This document shows, one piece after another, positions 14,697 through 21,407 of a DNA stretch of 44,645 nt (position 1 is its first letter; each line of letters starts with the position of its first letter). The DNA lies in NCBI GenBank assembly GCA_944380415.1, contig CALWHN010000005.1, positions 1 to 44,645 of the forward strand, written 5' to 3'. Below the pieces are notes generated by a model. That model had not been told where the DNA came from and did no database searches. It worked only from the letters and a program-made list of their open reading frames with translations. Source of the DNA: an uncultured Clostridia bacterium (GTDB lineage: Bacteria; Bacillota; Clostridia; Christensenellales; UBA1242). A program made the translations under genes and the position numbers.

Positions 14697-16349
14697 ATGG
14701 TTGAAGCAACAAATTTTATTGAAGAAATTATAAATAAAGACCTTGCAGACGGAAGGGTTAAGGCAATTCAAACAAGGCACCCGCCAGAGCCAAGCGGCTA
14801 TCTTCACATTGGCCACGTTAGGAACATTGTTTTAAACTATGGAATTGCAGAAAAATATGGCGGCGTTTGCAATCTTAGATATGATGACACAAACCCAACA
14901 AAGGAGAGCCAAGAATTTGTTGATGCAATTCAAGAGGACGTAAAATGGCTTGGATATCATTGGAATGAAATCCACTATGCTACGGACTATTTTCAACAGA
15001 ACTATGAATATGCAGTTAAGCTTATTAAAGAGGGAAAGGCCTATGTTTGCGACCTTTCTCCAGAAGAGCTTTCAAAAACTCGTGGAACGCTAACAGAGCC
15101 GGGAGTTGAAAGCCCATATAGGAACAGAAGCGTTGAGGAAAATCTTGAGCTTTTTGAAAGAATGAAAAGCGGCGAATTTCCTGCCGGAGCAAGGTGTTTG
15201 AGGGCGAAGATTGACATGGCAAGCCCAAACATGAACATGAGAGACCCTGTTCTTTACAGAATTCAATATAACCACCATCAAAGAATTGGAGATGACTGGA
15301 AAATCTATCCTTCCTATGATTTCTCCCATCCGCTTGATGACGCATTGGAGGGCGTTAGCCATTCAATTTGTGGCCCAGAGTTTGAGGACCACAGGCCGCT
15401 GTATAACTGGGTTGTTGAAAACTGTGGAACAGAAAACAAGCCAAGGCAAGTTGAATATGCAAATCTTTACATCAAGGGTGCAATTTTAGGAAAGAGATTT
15501 ATTAAAAAACTTGTTCAAGACGGCGTTGTTATGGGGTTTGACGACCCAAGGCTGTATTCTCTTCGTGGGCTAAAGAGAAGAGGAGTTTTGCCAGAGAGTT
15601 TGAAGGACTTTGTTATTGGCGCTGGAATAACAAAGAGCAACGCCCTTTTAGAGCCAGCTTTTTTGGAGCATTTCATTAGAAACACTTTGAACAAGGTTTC
15701 AAGAAGAGTTATGGCGGTTTTAAATCCAATTGAACTTGAAATAACAAACTATCCAGAGGGAAAAGAGGAGGAGGTTGTTTTAGAAGACTATCCTCAAAAC
15801 GAGGAAAAGGGCGAAAGGAAATATTATTTTTCCAAAAACCTTTTAATTGAGGCAGAGGATTTTATTAAAGAGCCAAATCCAAAGTTCTATCGCCTTTATG
15901 TTGGCGCAGAAGTTAGGCTTAAAGGTGCATATATTGTCAAATGCACAGGTTTTGAAACGGACGATGATGGAAATGTTGTCAGGGTTCTTTGCGAGTATCT
16001 TCCAGAAACAAAATCCGGAAGCGATTGCACAAAGAAAGTTAAGGGAACAATTCACTGGATAAATCCAAACCACAGCGAAAAAATTGAGGTTAGGTTGTTT
16101 GAAAATTTGGTTGACGAGGAGAGCGCAAGCGAAGTTGAAGGCCAAGAAAACGCAGTTTCGGGCTACAAAATCAACCCTAACAGCATTGTTGTTTTAAATA
16201 ATTGCTACATTGAAAGTGGGCTAAACTTAAACTTTGATGAAAGATATCAGTTTATTAGAAACGGCTATTTTTGCTTGGATAAGGATTCATCGGCAGACAA
16301 AAAAGTTTTCAACAGAACAATAACTTTAAAGGAAACCAAGAAGATATGA
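14697..16349 (+). CDS. glnS: glutaminyl-tRNA synthetase
   Basis: A 550-residue class I synthetase that charges tRNA-Gln. The start (TNFIEEIINKDLADG), PPEPSGYLHIGHVRN with the HIGH motif, RYDDTNPTKE and the C-terminal anticodon-binding beta-barrels with GTIHWINPNHSEKIEVRL all fit bacterial GlnRS, and so does the length. Unusually, the KMSKS loop, normally VMSKRKL, reads ILGKRFI, losing the Met and Ser; nearby FDDPRLYSLRGLKRRG is conserved. The enzyme is probably active with a modified ATP loop, though glutamate specificity cannot be fully excluded. Its stop overlaps the next ATG (ATGA), so the two are translationally coupled. Confidence 0.92.
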   Translation: MVEATNFIEEIINKDLADGRVKAIQTRHPPEPSGYLHIGHVRNIVLNYGIAEKYGGVCNLRYDDTNPTKESQEFVDAIQEDVKWLGYHWNEIHYATDYFQQNYEYAVKLIKEGKAYVCDLSPEELSKTRGTLTEPGVESPYRNRSVEENLELFERMKSGEFPAGARCLRAKIDMASPNMNMRDPVLYRIQYNHHQRIGDDWKIYPSYDFSHPLDDALEGVSHSICGPEFEDHRPLYNWVVENCGTENKPRQVEYANLYIKGAILGKRFIKKLVQDGVVMGFDDPRLYSLRGLKRRGVLPESLKDFVIGAGITKSNALLEPAFLEHFIRNTLNKVSRRVMAVLNPIELEITNYPEGKEEEVVLEDYPQNEEKGERKYYFSKNLLIEAEDFIKEPNPKFYRLYVGAEVRLKGAYIVKCTGFETDDDGNVVRVLCEYLPETKSGSDCTKKVKGTIHWINPNHSEKIEVRLFENLVDEESASEVEGQENAVSGYKINPNSIVVLNNCYIESGLNLNFDERYQFIRNGYFCLDKDSSADKKVFNRTITLKETKKI

Positions 16350-16729
16350 AAATTAGAGTTTGGGAAATAATTGTCTTCACAGTTTTAATTGTTTTGGCAA
16401 TAACGTTTTCTCTTCTCCAAGGCGTTTGGAGTGGTTTTAGCTATTTTTCTTCTTCAATTTTCCTAATATTTATGATTTTCTTTATTAACAACAGAATTTA
16501 CTACTTGAGGCTTTTAAAGCAAAGATATGACGACGGGCTTGAAACATATTTTGTTGAGCTCTATAACAACGGCCTTATAACAAAAGATCAGTTTGAAAAC
16601 GTTGATGAAGCAATTGTCAAGGGATATTATAAAGATTACAGGCGCTATCGAACAATGACAATTCTTTTAATTGTTTGCTTTGCCTTAATTTTGGTTTCAG
16701 TTGCATTGGTTCTTTTTGGCCTTTGGTAA
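16346..16729 (+). CDS. small integral membrane protein
   Basis: A 127-residue protein with three predicted helices (about 8-28, 33-48 and 104-125). Between helices two and three lies a charged cytoplasmic segment whose core, ELYNNGLITKDQFENV, resembles the SHOCT-like helix pair found at the end of many small bacterial proteins. Function is unknown. Its ATG overlaps the glnS TGA by 4 bp, which indicates coupled translation. The next gene, an HtrA-type protease, starts 31 bp after its stop, so it is probably in the same transcript. Confidence 0.75.
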   Translation: MKIRVWEIIVFTVLIVLAITFSLLQGVWSGFSYFSSSIFLIFMIFFINNRIYYLRLLKQRYDDGLETYFVELYNNGLITKDQFENVDEAIVKGYYKDYRRYRTMTILLIVCFALILVSVALVLFGLW

Positions 16730-16749
16730 TAAAATTTTAGATTACGAAC

Positions 16750-16788
16750 AAACTAACACCATGAAAAAGTTTTTTGTGGTGTTAGTTT
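16750..16788 (+). promoter_or_regulatory. hairpin spanning the start codon of the HtrA-like gene
   Basis: Positions 16750-16761 are perfectly complementary to 16777-16788 over 12 bp with a 15-nt loop. The A of the ATG (16761) is the last base of the 5' arm and the rest of the start codon lies in the loop. No ribosome site is seen. Such a stem could block initiation at low temperature, like an RNA thermometer (inference). Confidence 0.5.
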
Positions 16789-17807
16789 TATTATTGTTCT
16801 CATCAACAATTTTTGTTGGTTGTTTTGGAGATAACGAGGGAGATATAAAAGGAACGCCGGACGTCAACATAAACATGACGCCAAGGCAAATTGTTGCAAG
16901 TTCGCTTACAAATTTTGAAGACATTGTTGAAGCCGTTGCTCCAGCAGTTGTTGGAATTAGTGCAGTTTATGGAAACATTGAAAGCGTTGGAAGCGGCGTT
17001 GCCGTTGCAGACGGCGGATATGTTTTGACAAACAACCATGTTGTTGAAGATGCAAGTTCAATTTCCGTTTATTACGCAAACAAGACGAGCGGCTCGGCCA
17101 AATTAATTTGGGCAGATCCGTCAATGGACCTTGCAATAATTAAAACTTCAGTCAACATGCCATATCTTGAAATGGGAAATTCAAACTTGGTTGAAACTGG
17201 CCAGGAGGTTATTGCAATTGGAACGCCGCTGACGCTTCAGTTTAAGCACACTGTTACAAAGGGAATTATTTCAGCAACCAATAGAACAATTGAAATTTCA
17301 AACGACGACGGAACAACAAGTTACCTTCAAAACCTTATGCAACACGACGCAAGCATAAACCCAGGAAACAGCGGAGGCCCCCTCATCGATTCTGCGGGAA
17401 GAGTTGTTGGAATTAACACACTAAAAGTTTCCGAGGCGGAGGGAATTGGCTTTGCAATTCCAATTGAGGTTGCAAAACCGGTTATAAACCACGTCGTTTC
17501 AGATGGAACTTATCAAACGCCATATTTGGGGATTTTTGGCTTCGACAGCGAAATTGCTGTTTTCTATGGAAGAACGCTTAACAAAAGCGGAGTTTACGTT
17601 GTAAATGTCGATTCAAGTGGACCTTTGGGTAAGGCCGGAATCAAATCGGGGGACATCATAACAAGCGTAAACAGCGACGAGGTTGTTACCATGTTAAACC
17701 TCAGAACATTGATCTATAACTATAAAATTGGCGAAACAATTTCGGTTGGCCTGATTAGAGAGGGAAGGGAAATCTCCCTTGAAGTAACGTTAAGTGAAAG
17801 GCCTTAA
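16761..17807 (+). CDS. HtrA/DegP-like serine protease with PDZ domain
   Basis: A 348-residue exported protease of misfolded envelope proteins. The N-terminus is a lipoprotein-style signal (hydrophobic residues 4-20 then Cys21), so it is probably anchored to the outer face of the membrane. The trypsin-like triad is visible: His93 in NNHVVEDA, Asp123 in DPSMDLAI and Ser204 in GNSGGP. A PDZ domain closes the protein (about 260-345). I chose the ATG at 16761 because the signal peptide begins there; an upstream in-frame codon would add 20 residues without one. The start codon sits in a stable hairpin. A strong terminator follows. Confidence 0.93.
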   Translation: MKKFFVVLVLLLFSSTIFVGCFGDNEGDIKGTPDVNINMTPRQIVASSLTNFEDIVEAVAPAVVGISAVYGNIESVGSGVAVADGGYVLTNNHVVEDASSISVYYANKTSGSAKLIWADPSMDLAIIKTSVNMPYLEMGNSNLVETGQEVIAIGTPLTLQFKHTVTKGIISATNRTIEISNDDGTTSYLQNLMQHDASINPGNSGGPLIDSAGRVVGINTLKVSEAEGIGFAIPIEVAKPVINHVVSDGTYQTPYLGIFGFDSEIAVFYGRTLNKSGVYVVNVDSSGPLGKAGIKSGDIITSVNSDEVVTMLNLRTLIYNYKIGETISVGLIREGREISLEVTLSERP

Positions 17808-17824
17808 AAATTTATGAAAATGAA

Positions 17825-17857
17825 AAAGAGCCCTTGGGGGAAGGGGCTCTTTTTTTA
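17825..17857 (+). terminator. terminator of the glnS-HtrA operon
   Basis: Stem AGAGCCC/GGGCTCT (17827-17833 with 17844-17850), then a run of T. Confidence 0.9.
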
Positions 17858-17863
17858 TGTAGA

Positions 17864-18061
17864 TTAACCTCTGTTTCCACATGGTGAGCAGATGCAAGAC
17901 AATAGTAAAATCCAGATTAAGCAGTCGCAGCCGTTTCCAAAGCCTTCACCATTGCCGCAGCAGCAGGATAAGAGTAAGAGAAGGATTATAAGTGTGCAGC
18001 AGTCCATTCCGCAGCCACATCCATTTCCACCCATTCCTCCGAATCCGTTGAAGAAATTCAT
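17864..18061 (-). CDS. small Cys/Gly-rich hydrophobic protein
   Basis: A 65-residue peptide. It starts with a Gly/Asn-rich stretch (NGFGGMGGNGCGCGMDCC), then a leucine-rich hydrophobic segment ending SCCCGNG, a second Gly-rich stretch, and a second hydrophobic segment ending in CICSPCGNRG: two symmetric halves of Gly/Cys plus hydrophobic core. About ten cysteines suggest metal binding or disulfide cross-linking, perhaps in a spore or envelope layer (inference). A strong AGGAGG site precedes the ATG at 18061. It shares composition and leucine-run style with the ORF at 1174-1365, though their order of parts differs. Confidence 0.7.
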   Translation of the reverse strand: MNFFNGFGGMGGNGCGCGMDCCTLIILLLLLSCCCGNGEGFGNGCDCLIWILLLSCICSPCGNRG

Positions 18062-18337
18062 GATATGTACCTCCTATTTAAATTTTGCATATGTATTTTT
18101 TTATCTTTTGTGCTTCAAAATTTTTTCTTTGGCTCTCACTCCATACTATTAAGAAAAAAGTTAAAATGTTACAACCAAGAAAATCAAGAAAAATTTTGCA
18201 TAATCTCTTGGCGCTTTAAATATATTTAAACTAAGCAAGGGGCCTATTCGACAAATTCTGAGTTAATAGCCCCAAATTCAACACATTATACCTTTGCACA
18301 ATTTTTTTGCTTTGGTATGGTTAAAAGCGAGGAGAAA
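18062..18337. other. 275-bp intergenic region with a hairpin and a promoter
   Basis: No coding potential seen. A stem of GGGG-C-CTATT with AATAG-CCCC (18239-18273, one bulge) has a 16-nt loop. A promoter for the next gene fits at TTGCAC (18294-18299), 16-bp spacer, TATGGT (18316-18321). No riboswitch class is recognisable. Confidence 0.45.
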
Positions 18338-19105
18338 ATGCCATTTTATGTTGTTAAGTCACGCACCTTAAAAATTTGCTTAGCAGTTATTATTGTTTCA
18401 ATTCTATTGGCCGTTAGCATAGACGGGGTTAGCGCAGCCCAAGTTTACTTTGGCTATCCAAACAGAAAAGTTCCCGTTTACTACGTTCAAACGGAGGAGA
18501 AGCGCGTTGCAATAAGTTTTGACGCAGCTTGGGGAGCAGATAAGACAGAAGAAATTATGGAAATTTTGCAGGAATATGACTGCAATGCAACCTTCTTCCT
18601 TGTTGGATTCTGGACGGATAAATATGGCGACATCGTCAAAAAAATTGATGAAAATGGCTTTGAAATTGGAACCCACTCCAACACTCATCCCGACATGACA
18701 AACCTTTCTCAAGACCAAATTAAGCTTGAACTTGAGGCGTCAATTAAGCTAATTACCGACATAACGGGAAAAGAAGTCAAATTCTTCCGCGCTCCATATG
18801 GCGCATATAACAACACCCTTTTAGACACGGCACAAAGCATGGGGCTTACGACAATTCAGTGGGATGTTGACACGTTGGATTGGAAAGGGCTTTCAGGAGA
18901 GGAAATTTGCACAAGGGTTCTAAGCAATGTTAGGCCAGGAAGCATAATCCTTTGCCACAACAATTCAGACCACATTCTAGAAGCTCTTCCGCTAATTTTG
19001 GACAGGCTTATCAAACAAGGTTACACGGTTGGCGCGGTTGGAGATTTGGTTTTAACTGAAAACTATGAAATAGACAGAAATGGAATGCAAAAACCAATTG
19101 CATAA
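18338..19105 (+). CDS. PdaB-like polysaccharide deacetylase
   Basis: A 255-residue CE4 enzyme with one N-terminal membrane/signal segment (about 12-30). Core motifs are ISFDAAWGAD with the catalytic Asp, THSNTHPDM with the two metal-binding His, FRAPYGAYN and DTLDWKG, and a final LCHNN loop. The wording SFDAAWG and the N-terminal layout match the sporulation-linked PdaB group of Clostridia, which supports but does not prove spore formation. I took ATG 18338 because GAGGAG lies 6 nt upstream; an ATG seven codons earlier has no site. The OB-fold gene follows 11 bp downstream and is probably cotranscribed. Confidence 0.88.
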   Translation: MPFYVVKSRTLKICLAVIIVSILLAVSIDGVSAAQVYFGYPNRKVPVYYVQTEEKRVAISFDAAWGADKTEEIMEILQEYDCNATFFLVGFWTDKYGDIVKKIDENGFEIGTHSNTHPDMTNLSQDQIKLELEASIKLITDITGKEVKFFRAPYGAYNNTLLDTAQSMGLTTIQWDVDTLDWKGLSGEEICTRVLSNVRPGSIILCHNNSDHILEALPLILDRLIKQGYTVGAVGDLVLTENYEIDRNGMQKPIA

Positions 19106-19116
19106 AGGAGAAGAAT

Positions 19117-19767
19117 ATGAACTACGAAATGATGAACAACAACAAAGTCTTTTTACTTGGAAAAATTGAAACCGAGCCCAGTTTCAGCCACGAAACTTTT
19201 GGAGAAGCTTTCTATGAAATTATGATGAGCGTTCCAAGACTTTCGGAACATTCGGACATAATTCCAATAACAGTTTCTGAAAAACTTTTGACAAAAGACC
19301 AGTTTAAAATTGGGAATCAAATTGCAATCAAAGGTCAATTTAGAAGTTATAACAAAATTGTTGACGGCGCAAGTAAGCTTGTTCTAACAGTTTTTGTTAG
19401 GGAAATTATTGAAGTTGACCAAAGCATGAATCCAAACATAATTGAAATTGTTGGCTATATCTGCAAGCCTCCTGTTTACAGAACAACGCCTTTTAAAAGG
19501 GAAATTTGCGACATTTTAGTTGCTGTCAACCGCGCATACAACAAGTCTGACTACCTTCCTTGCATTGCGTGGGGGAGAAATGCAAAATATATCAAAGACG
19601 CAGAAGTTGGAACCCAAATTTCAATTGTTGGCCGAATTCAAAGCAGGGAATATCAAAAAAAGATAAGCGAGGACGAGGTTGTTACAAAAACTGCATATGA
19701 AATTTCAGTTAACAAAATTCAAATCAGCGGCCAGGACGAAATTGCCTCAGACGAAGATATAATTTAA
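19117..19767 (+). CDS. single-stranded-DNA-binding-like protein, two OB folds
   Basis: A 216-residue protein made of two similar halves (about 8-105 and 107-205). Each has the beta-barrel rhythm of SSB: NKVFLLGKI...FYEIMMSV...GNQIAIKGQFRS and NIIEIVGYI...CDILVAVNR...CIAWGRNA...GTQISIVGRIQSR. The second half is closer to canonical SSB (the IAWG and GRIQSREY positions). Clostridia often carry such paired OB-fold proteins besides the true ssb gene; the acidic SSB tail is missing (it ends EDII), so partner binding may differ. GGAGAAG precedes the ATG. A perfect stem terminator follows directly. Confidence 0.82.
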   Translation: MNYEMMNNNKVFLLGKIETEPSFSHETFGEAFYEIMMSVPRLSEHSDIIPITVSEKLLTKDQFKIGNQIAIKGQFRSYNKIVDGASKLVLTVFVREIIEVDQSMNPNIIEIVGYICKPPVYRTTPFKREICDILVAVNRAYNKSDYLPCIAWGRNAKYIKDAEVGTQISIVGRIQSREYQKKISEDEVVTKTAYEISVNKIQISGQDEIASDEDII

Positions 19768-19796
19768 AGAGGAAGACGTTCTTCCTCTTTCTTTTT
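19766..19796 (+). terminator. terminator after the OB-fold gene
   Basis: Arms 19766-19775 and 19781-19790 pair perfectly (AAAGAGGAAG/CTTCCTCTTT), 5-nt loop, then CTTTTT. Confidence 0.9.
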
Positions 19797-19814
19797 ATAA
19801 GAACAAAAAAATTG

Positions 19815-19843
19815 TTGACAGAATAAAATTATTTTGATATATT
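19815..19843 (+). promoter_or_regulatory. promoter of the tRNA-Gly locus
   Basis: -35 TTGACA (19815-19820), 17-bp spacer, -10 TATATT (19838-19843). It lies 23 bp ahead of the broken 5' half, so the intact tRNA-Gly 140 bp downstream depends on reading through that fragment. Confidence 0.8.
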
Positions 19844-19866
19844 ACTATCGCACACTAAGAAATTGT

Positions 19867-19901
19867 GCGGGAGTGGCTCAGTGGTAGAGCGTCGCCTTGC
19901 C
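19867..19901 (+). pseudogene. 5' half of tRNA-Gly(GCC)
   Basis: Thirty-five bases identical to the first 35 of the intact tRNA-Gly at 19981, from the acceptor strand through anticodon GCC. The match stops at the anticodon; the anticodon 3' stem, T arm and acceptor 3' strand do not follow. Confidence 0.9.
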
Positions 19902-19904
19902 TGC

Positions 19905-19957
19905 GGGAGAATGTAAGGAAAGCAGGTCAAGAAAGCGCATCAATCTTGCATTCGCCC
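19905..19957 (+). repeat. long hairpin after the tRNA-Gly 5' half
   Basis: Positions 19905-19917 pair with 19945-19957 over 13 positions with one mismatch and one G-U pair, enclosing 27 nt. The arms contain pieces resembling the tRNA (GCGGGAG, GAATG and its complement), so it may derive from tRNA-Gly sequence. Confidence 0.55.
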
Positions 19958-19980
19958 TGTCGCGGCGAAAAAAAACAAAT

Positions 19981-20055
19981 GCGGGAGTGGCTCAGTGGTA
20001 GAGCGTCGCCTTGCCAAGGCGAATGTCGCGAGTTCGAATCTCGTCTTCCGCTCCA
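19981..20055 (+). tRNA. tRNA-Gly(GCC)
   Basis: A complete cloverleaf: acceptor GCGGGAG/CTTCCGC, D arm GCTC/GAGC, anticodon stem TCGCC/GGCGA with GCC, T arm GCGAG-TTCGAAT-CTCGT, discriminator T and an encoded CCA. It is the only intact copy in this locus and is followed by its own terminator. Confidence 0.97.
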
Positions 20056-20059
20056 AAAG

Positions 20060-20085
20060 AAACTAGCAAACGGCTAGTTTTTTTA
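20060..20085 (+). terminator. terminator after tRNA-Gly
   Basis: Stem AAACTAGC/GCTAGTTT (20060-20067 with 20073-20080) and a T-run. Confidence 0.85.
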
Positions 20086-20225
20086 TAGAAAAAGGCTTGC
20101 GCGACATTCGTGTTAATGGGGCCCCCAAAAATATACGTAAGGAATTTTTGGGGAGCGGAGAAATCTGCGGAGCGAAAAAGTCATTTGCGAAAGCAAAGGC
20201 AGAAGCGGAGCACGATTGCGGAGCC
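20086..20225 (+). other. structured insert between tRNA-Gly and an orphan 3' half
   Basis: Holds a perfect 10-bp stem CCCCAAAAAT/ATTTTTGGGG (20123-20132 with 20144-20153), a small stem TTTGC-GAAA-GCAAA (20184-20197) with a GNRA loop, and four copies of GCGGAG (20155, 20167, 20205, 20218). The CGACATTCG at 20102 is the complement of part of tRNA-Gly. No protein is encoded. Looks like a decayed or folded RNA element. Confidence 0.5.
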
Positions 20226-20256
20226 GTCGCGAGTTCGAATCTCGTCTTCCGCTCCA
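20226..20256 (+). pseudogene. 3' half of tRNA-Gly
   Basis: Thirty-one bases identical to 20025-20055, the variable loop, T arm, acceptor 3' strand and CCA of tRNA-Gly. No matching 5' half lies directly upstream. Together with the 5' half at 19867 it leaves out only nine bases of a whole tRNA. Confidence 0.9.
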
Positions 20257-20262
20257 AAAACA

Positions 20263-20289
20263 AAAACCCCTTTTGACGGGGGTTTTTTA
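20263..20289 (+). terminator. terminator after the tRNA-Gly 3' half
   Basis: Stem AAAACCCC/GGGGTTTT (20263-20270 with 20279-20286) and a T-run. Confidence 0.85.
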
Positions 20290-20410
20290 TATGTCATTTT
20301 TTGCTCTTATTATTTTTTAATAAACTCAATAATATTTTTCTTTTTGTTTGTTGGCAAAGATTGAATTAAGAAAAGAGAAAAACAAAAAAATAAAAAATAA
20401 AAGTATAAAC

Positions 20411-20440
20411 AAAAAATCCAAGAACTATGTTCTCGGATTA
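20411..20440 (-). terminator. terminator of the tRNA-Cys/tRNA-Leu transcript
   Basis: Minus strand: arms 20429-20439 and 20415-20425 pair with one G-U, then six U. Confidence 0.8.
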
Positions 20441-20447
20441 TTTTGTT

Positions 20448-20533
20448 TGGTGCTGGTGGCCGGACTCGAACCGGCACGGAGTTGCCTCCGAGGGATTTTA
20501 AGTCCCTTGCGTCTACCATTCCGCCACACCAGC
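20448..20533 (-). tRNA. tRNA-Leu(TAA)
   Basis: Minus strand: an 86-nt class II tRNA with a long variable arm. Acceptor GCTGGTG/CACCAGC, anticodon loop CTTAAAA with TAA, T arm GCCGG-TTCGAGT-CCGGC, discriminator A and encoded CCA. Confidence 0.97.
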
Positions 20534-20536
20534 TTT

Positions 20537-20611
<75 letters not shown>

Positions 20612-20637
20612 ACAACCAAAAAATTTGAAGCATGGAT

Positions 20638-20666
20638 ATTTTAGCAAAACAAAATAATTATGTCAA
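20638..20666 (-). promoter_or_regulatory. promoter of tRNA-Cys/tRNA-Leu
   Basis: Minus strand: -35 TTGACA (20661-20666), 17-bp spacer, -10 TAAAAT (20638-20643). Confidence 0.8.
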
Positions 20667-20737
20667 CGATTTACAGCAATTTTGCTCTTTAATATTTATG
20701 CTAAACCCATGTTGGTTGTTTAATCATCTTTGAAAAA

Positions 20738-21316
20738 TTATTTTTCAAATTGTACGCTTTGATTTTTAGAATTGTCAAACTTTGAAAAGCAATCTGAAAT
20801 TTCCGAAAGCTTTTTGCCAAGTTCAAGCGATCTTGAATATCTTGAAACAATTTTCTCTTTTGGAACGTCGTGGCCGCCCTGTTTTGCGCGGGAAGCAACC
20901 CTTTCAACGTTTATCTCTGGGTTAGTCGTGTAAACAAAAGTTGAAACAATTTTGTATCCATGTTTTTTTGCTTCCTGAAGCAGTTCAATCTTGCTTGGGT
21001 GGGAGAGAACGGTTTCATAGCAAAAGGACTTCCCCTCTGAAATATATTGCTTAACCTTATTTGTTGTAAAGAACATTGCCTCCTTGTTTCTTAGCTCTTC
21101 GTCTTGAACATCTTTAAAAAATGTGTTGCAATAGACATCTGCGTTAATATATTCAAGTTTAAGTTTGCCTTCCAAATAGAGGTTTGCAATTAAAGTTGAT
21201 TTTCCGCTTCCATTTGGGCCAGCAAAAACATAAATTGTCCTCTCTGGGGCTTGAGTTGGTTTTGCCGAAGCTTCTTCCAAAATCTTGTTTGTTGTTTTAA
21301 AGTCAAAAACTTTCAT
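20738..21316 (-). CDS. zeta-toxin-like P-loop kinase
   Basis: A 192-residue protein of the zeta toxin/COG4185 group. It has Walker A AGPNGSGKSTL (near residue 32-42), NADVY as the early substrate segment, YETVLSHPSK, and the family tail RVASRAKQGGHDVP with IVSRYSRSL. Zeta and PezT toxins phosphorylate UDP-N-acetylglucosamine, but many chromosomal members are of unknown role. No antitoxin gene accompanies it. The start at 21316 was chosen because a TTGATT-17-TATAAT promoter ends 7 nt upstream and an earlier ATG overlaps the -10; hence a leaderless mRNA is predicted. It is divergent from the LigD gene. Confidence 0.85.
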   Translation of the reverse strand: MKVFDFKTTNKILEEASAKPTQAPERTIYVFAGPNGSGKSTLIANLYLEGKLKLEYINADVYCNTFFKDVQDEELRNKEAMFFTTNKVKQYISEGKSFCYETVLSHPSKIELLQEAKKHGYKIVSTFVYTTNPEINVERVASRAKQGGHDVPKEKIVSRYSRSLELGKKLSEISDCFSKFDNSKNQSVQFEK

Positions 21317-21323
21317 ATTGAAC

Positions 21324-21352
21324 ATTATACACGCTCTTTTTTGCAAAATCAA
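21324..21352 (-). promoter_or_regulatory. promoter of the zeta-like gene, leaderless
   Basis: Minus strand: -35 TTGATT (21347-21352), 17-bp spacer, -10 TATAAT (21324-21329), 7 nt to the ATG. Confidence 0.75.
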
Positions 21353-21391
21353 GGGAAAATCAACTGAGGGAAGTTATATTGAATGAAAATT

Positions 21392-21400
21392 TGCTAATAA
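21392..21400 (+). promoter_or_regulatory. extended -10 promoter of ligD, leaderless
   Basis: TG-C-TAATAA (core 21395-21400), then seven T and the ATG at 21408. No ribosome site; -35 weak. Confidence 0.5.
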
Positions 21401-21407
21401 TTTTTTT

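Noticed and set aside
19867-20256. CRISPR-like or direct-repeat array made of tRNA-Gly pieces
   Set aside because: The repeats are parts of one tRNA, have unequal spacing and no spacers of constant length.
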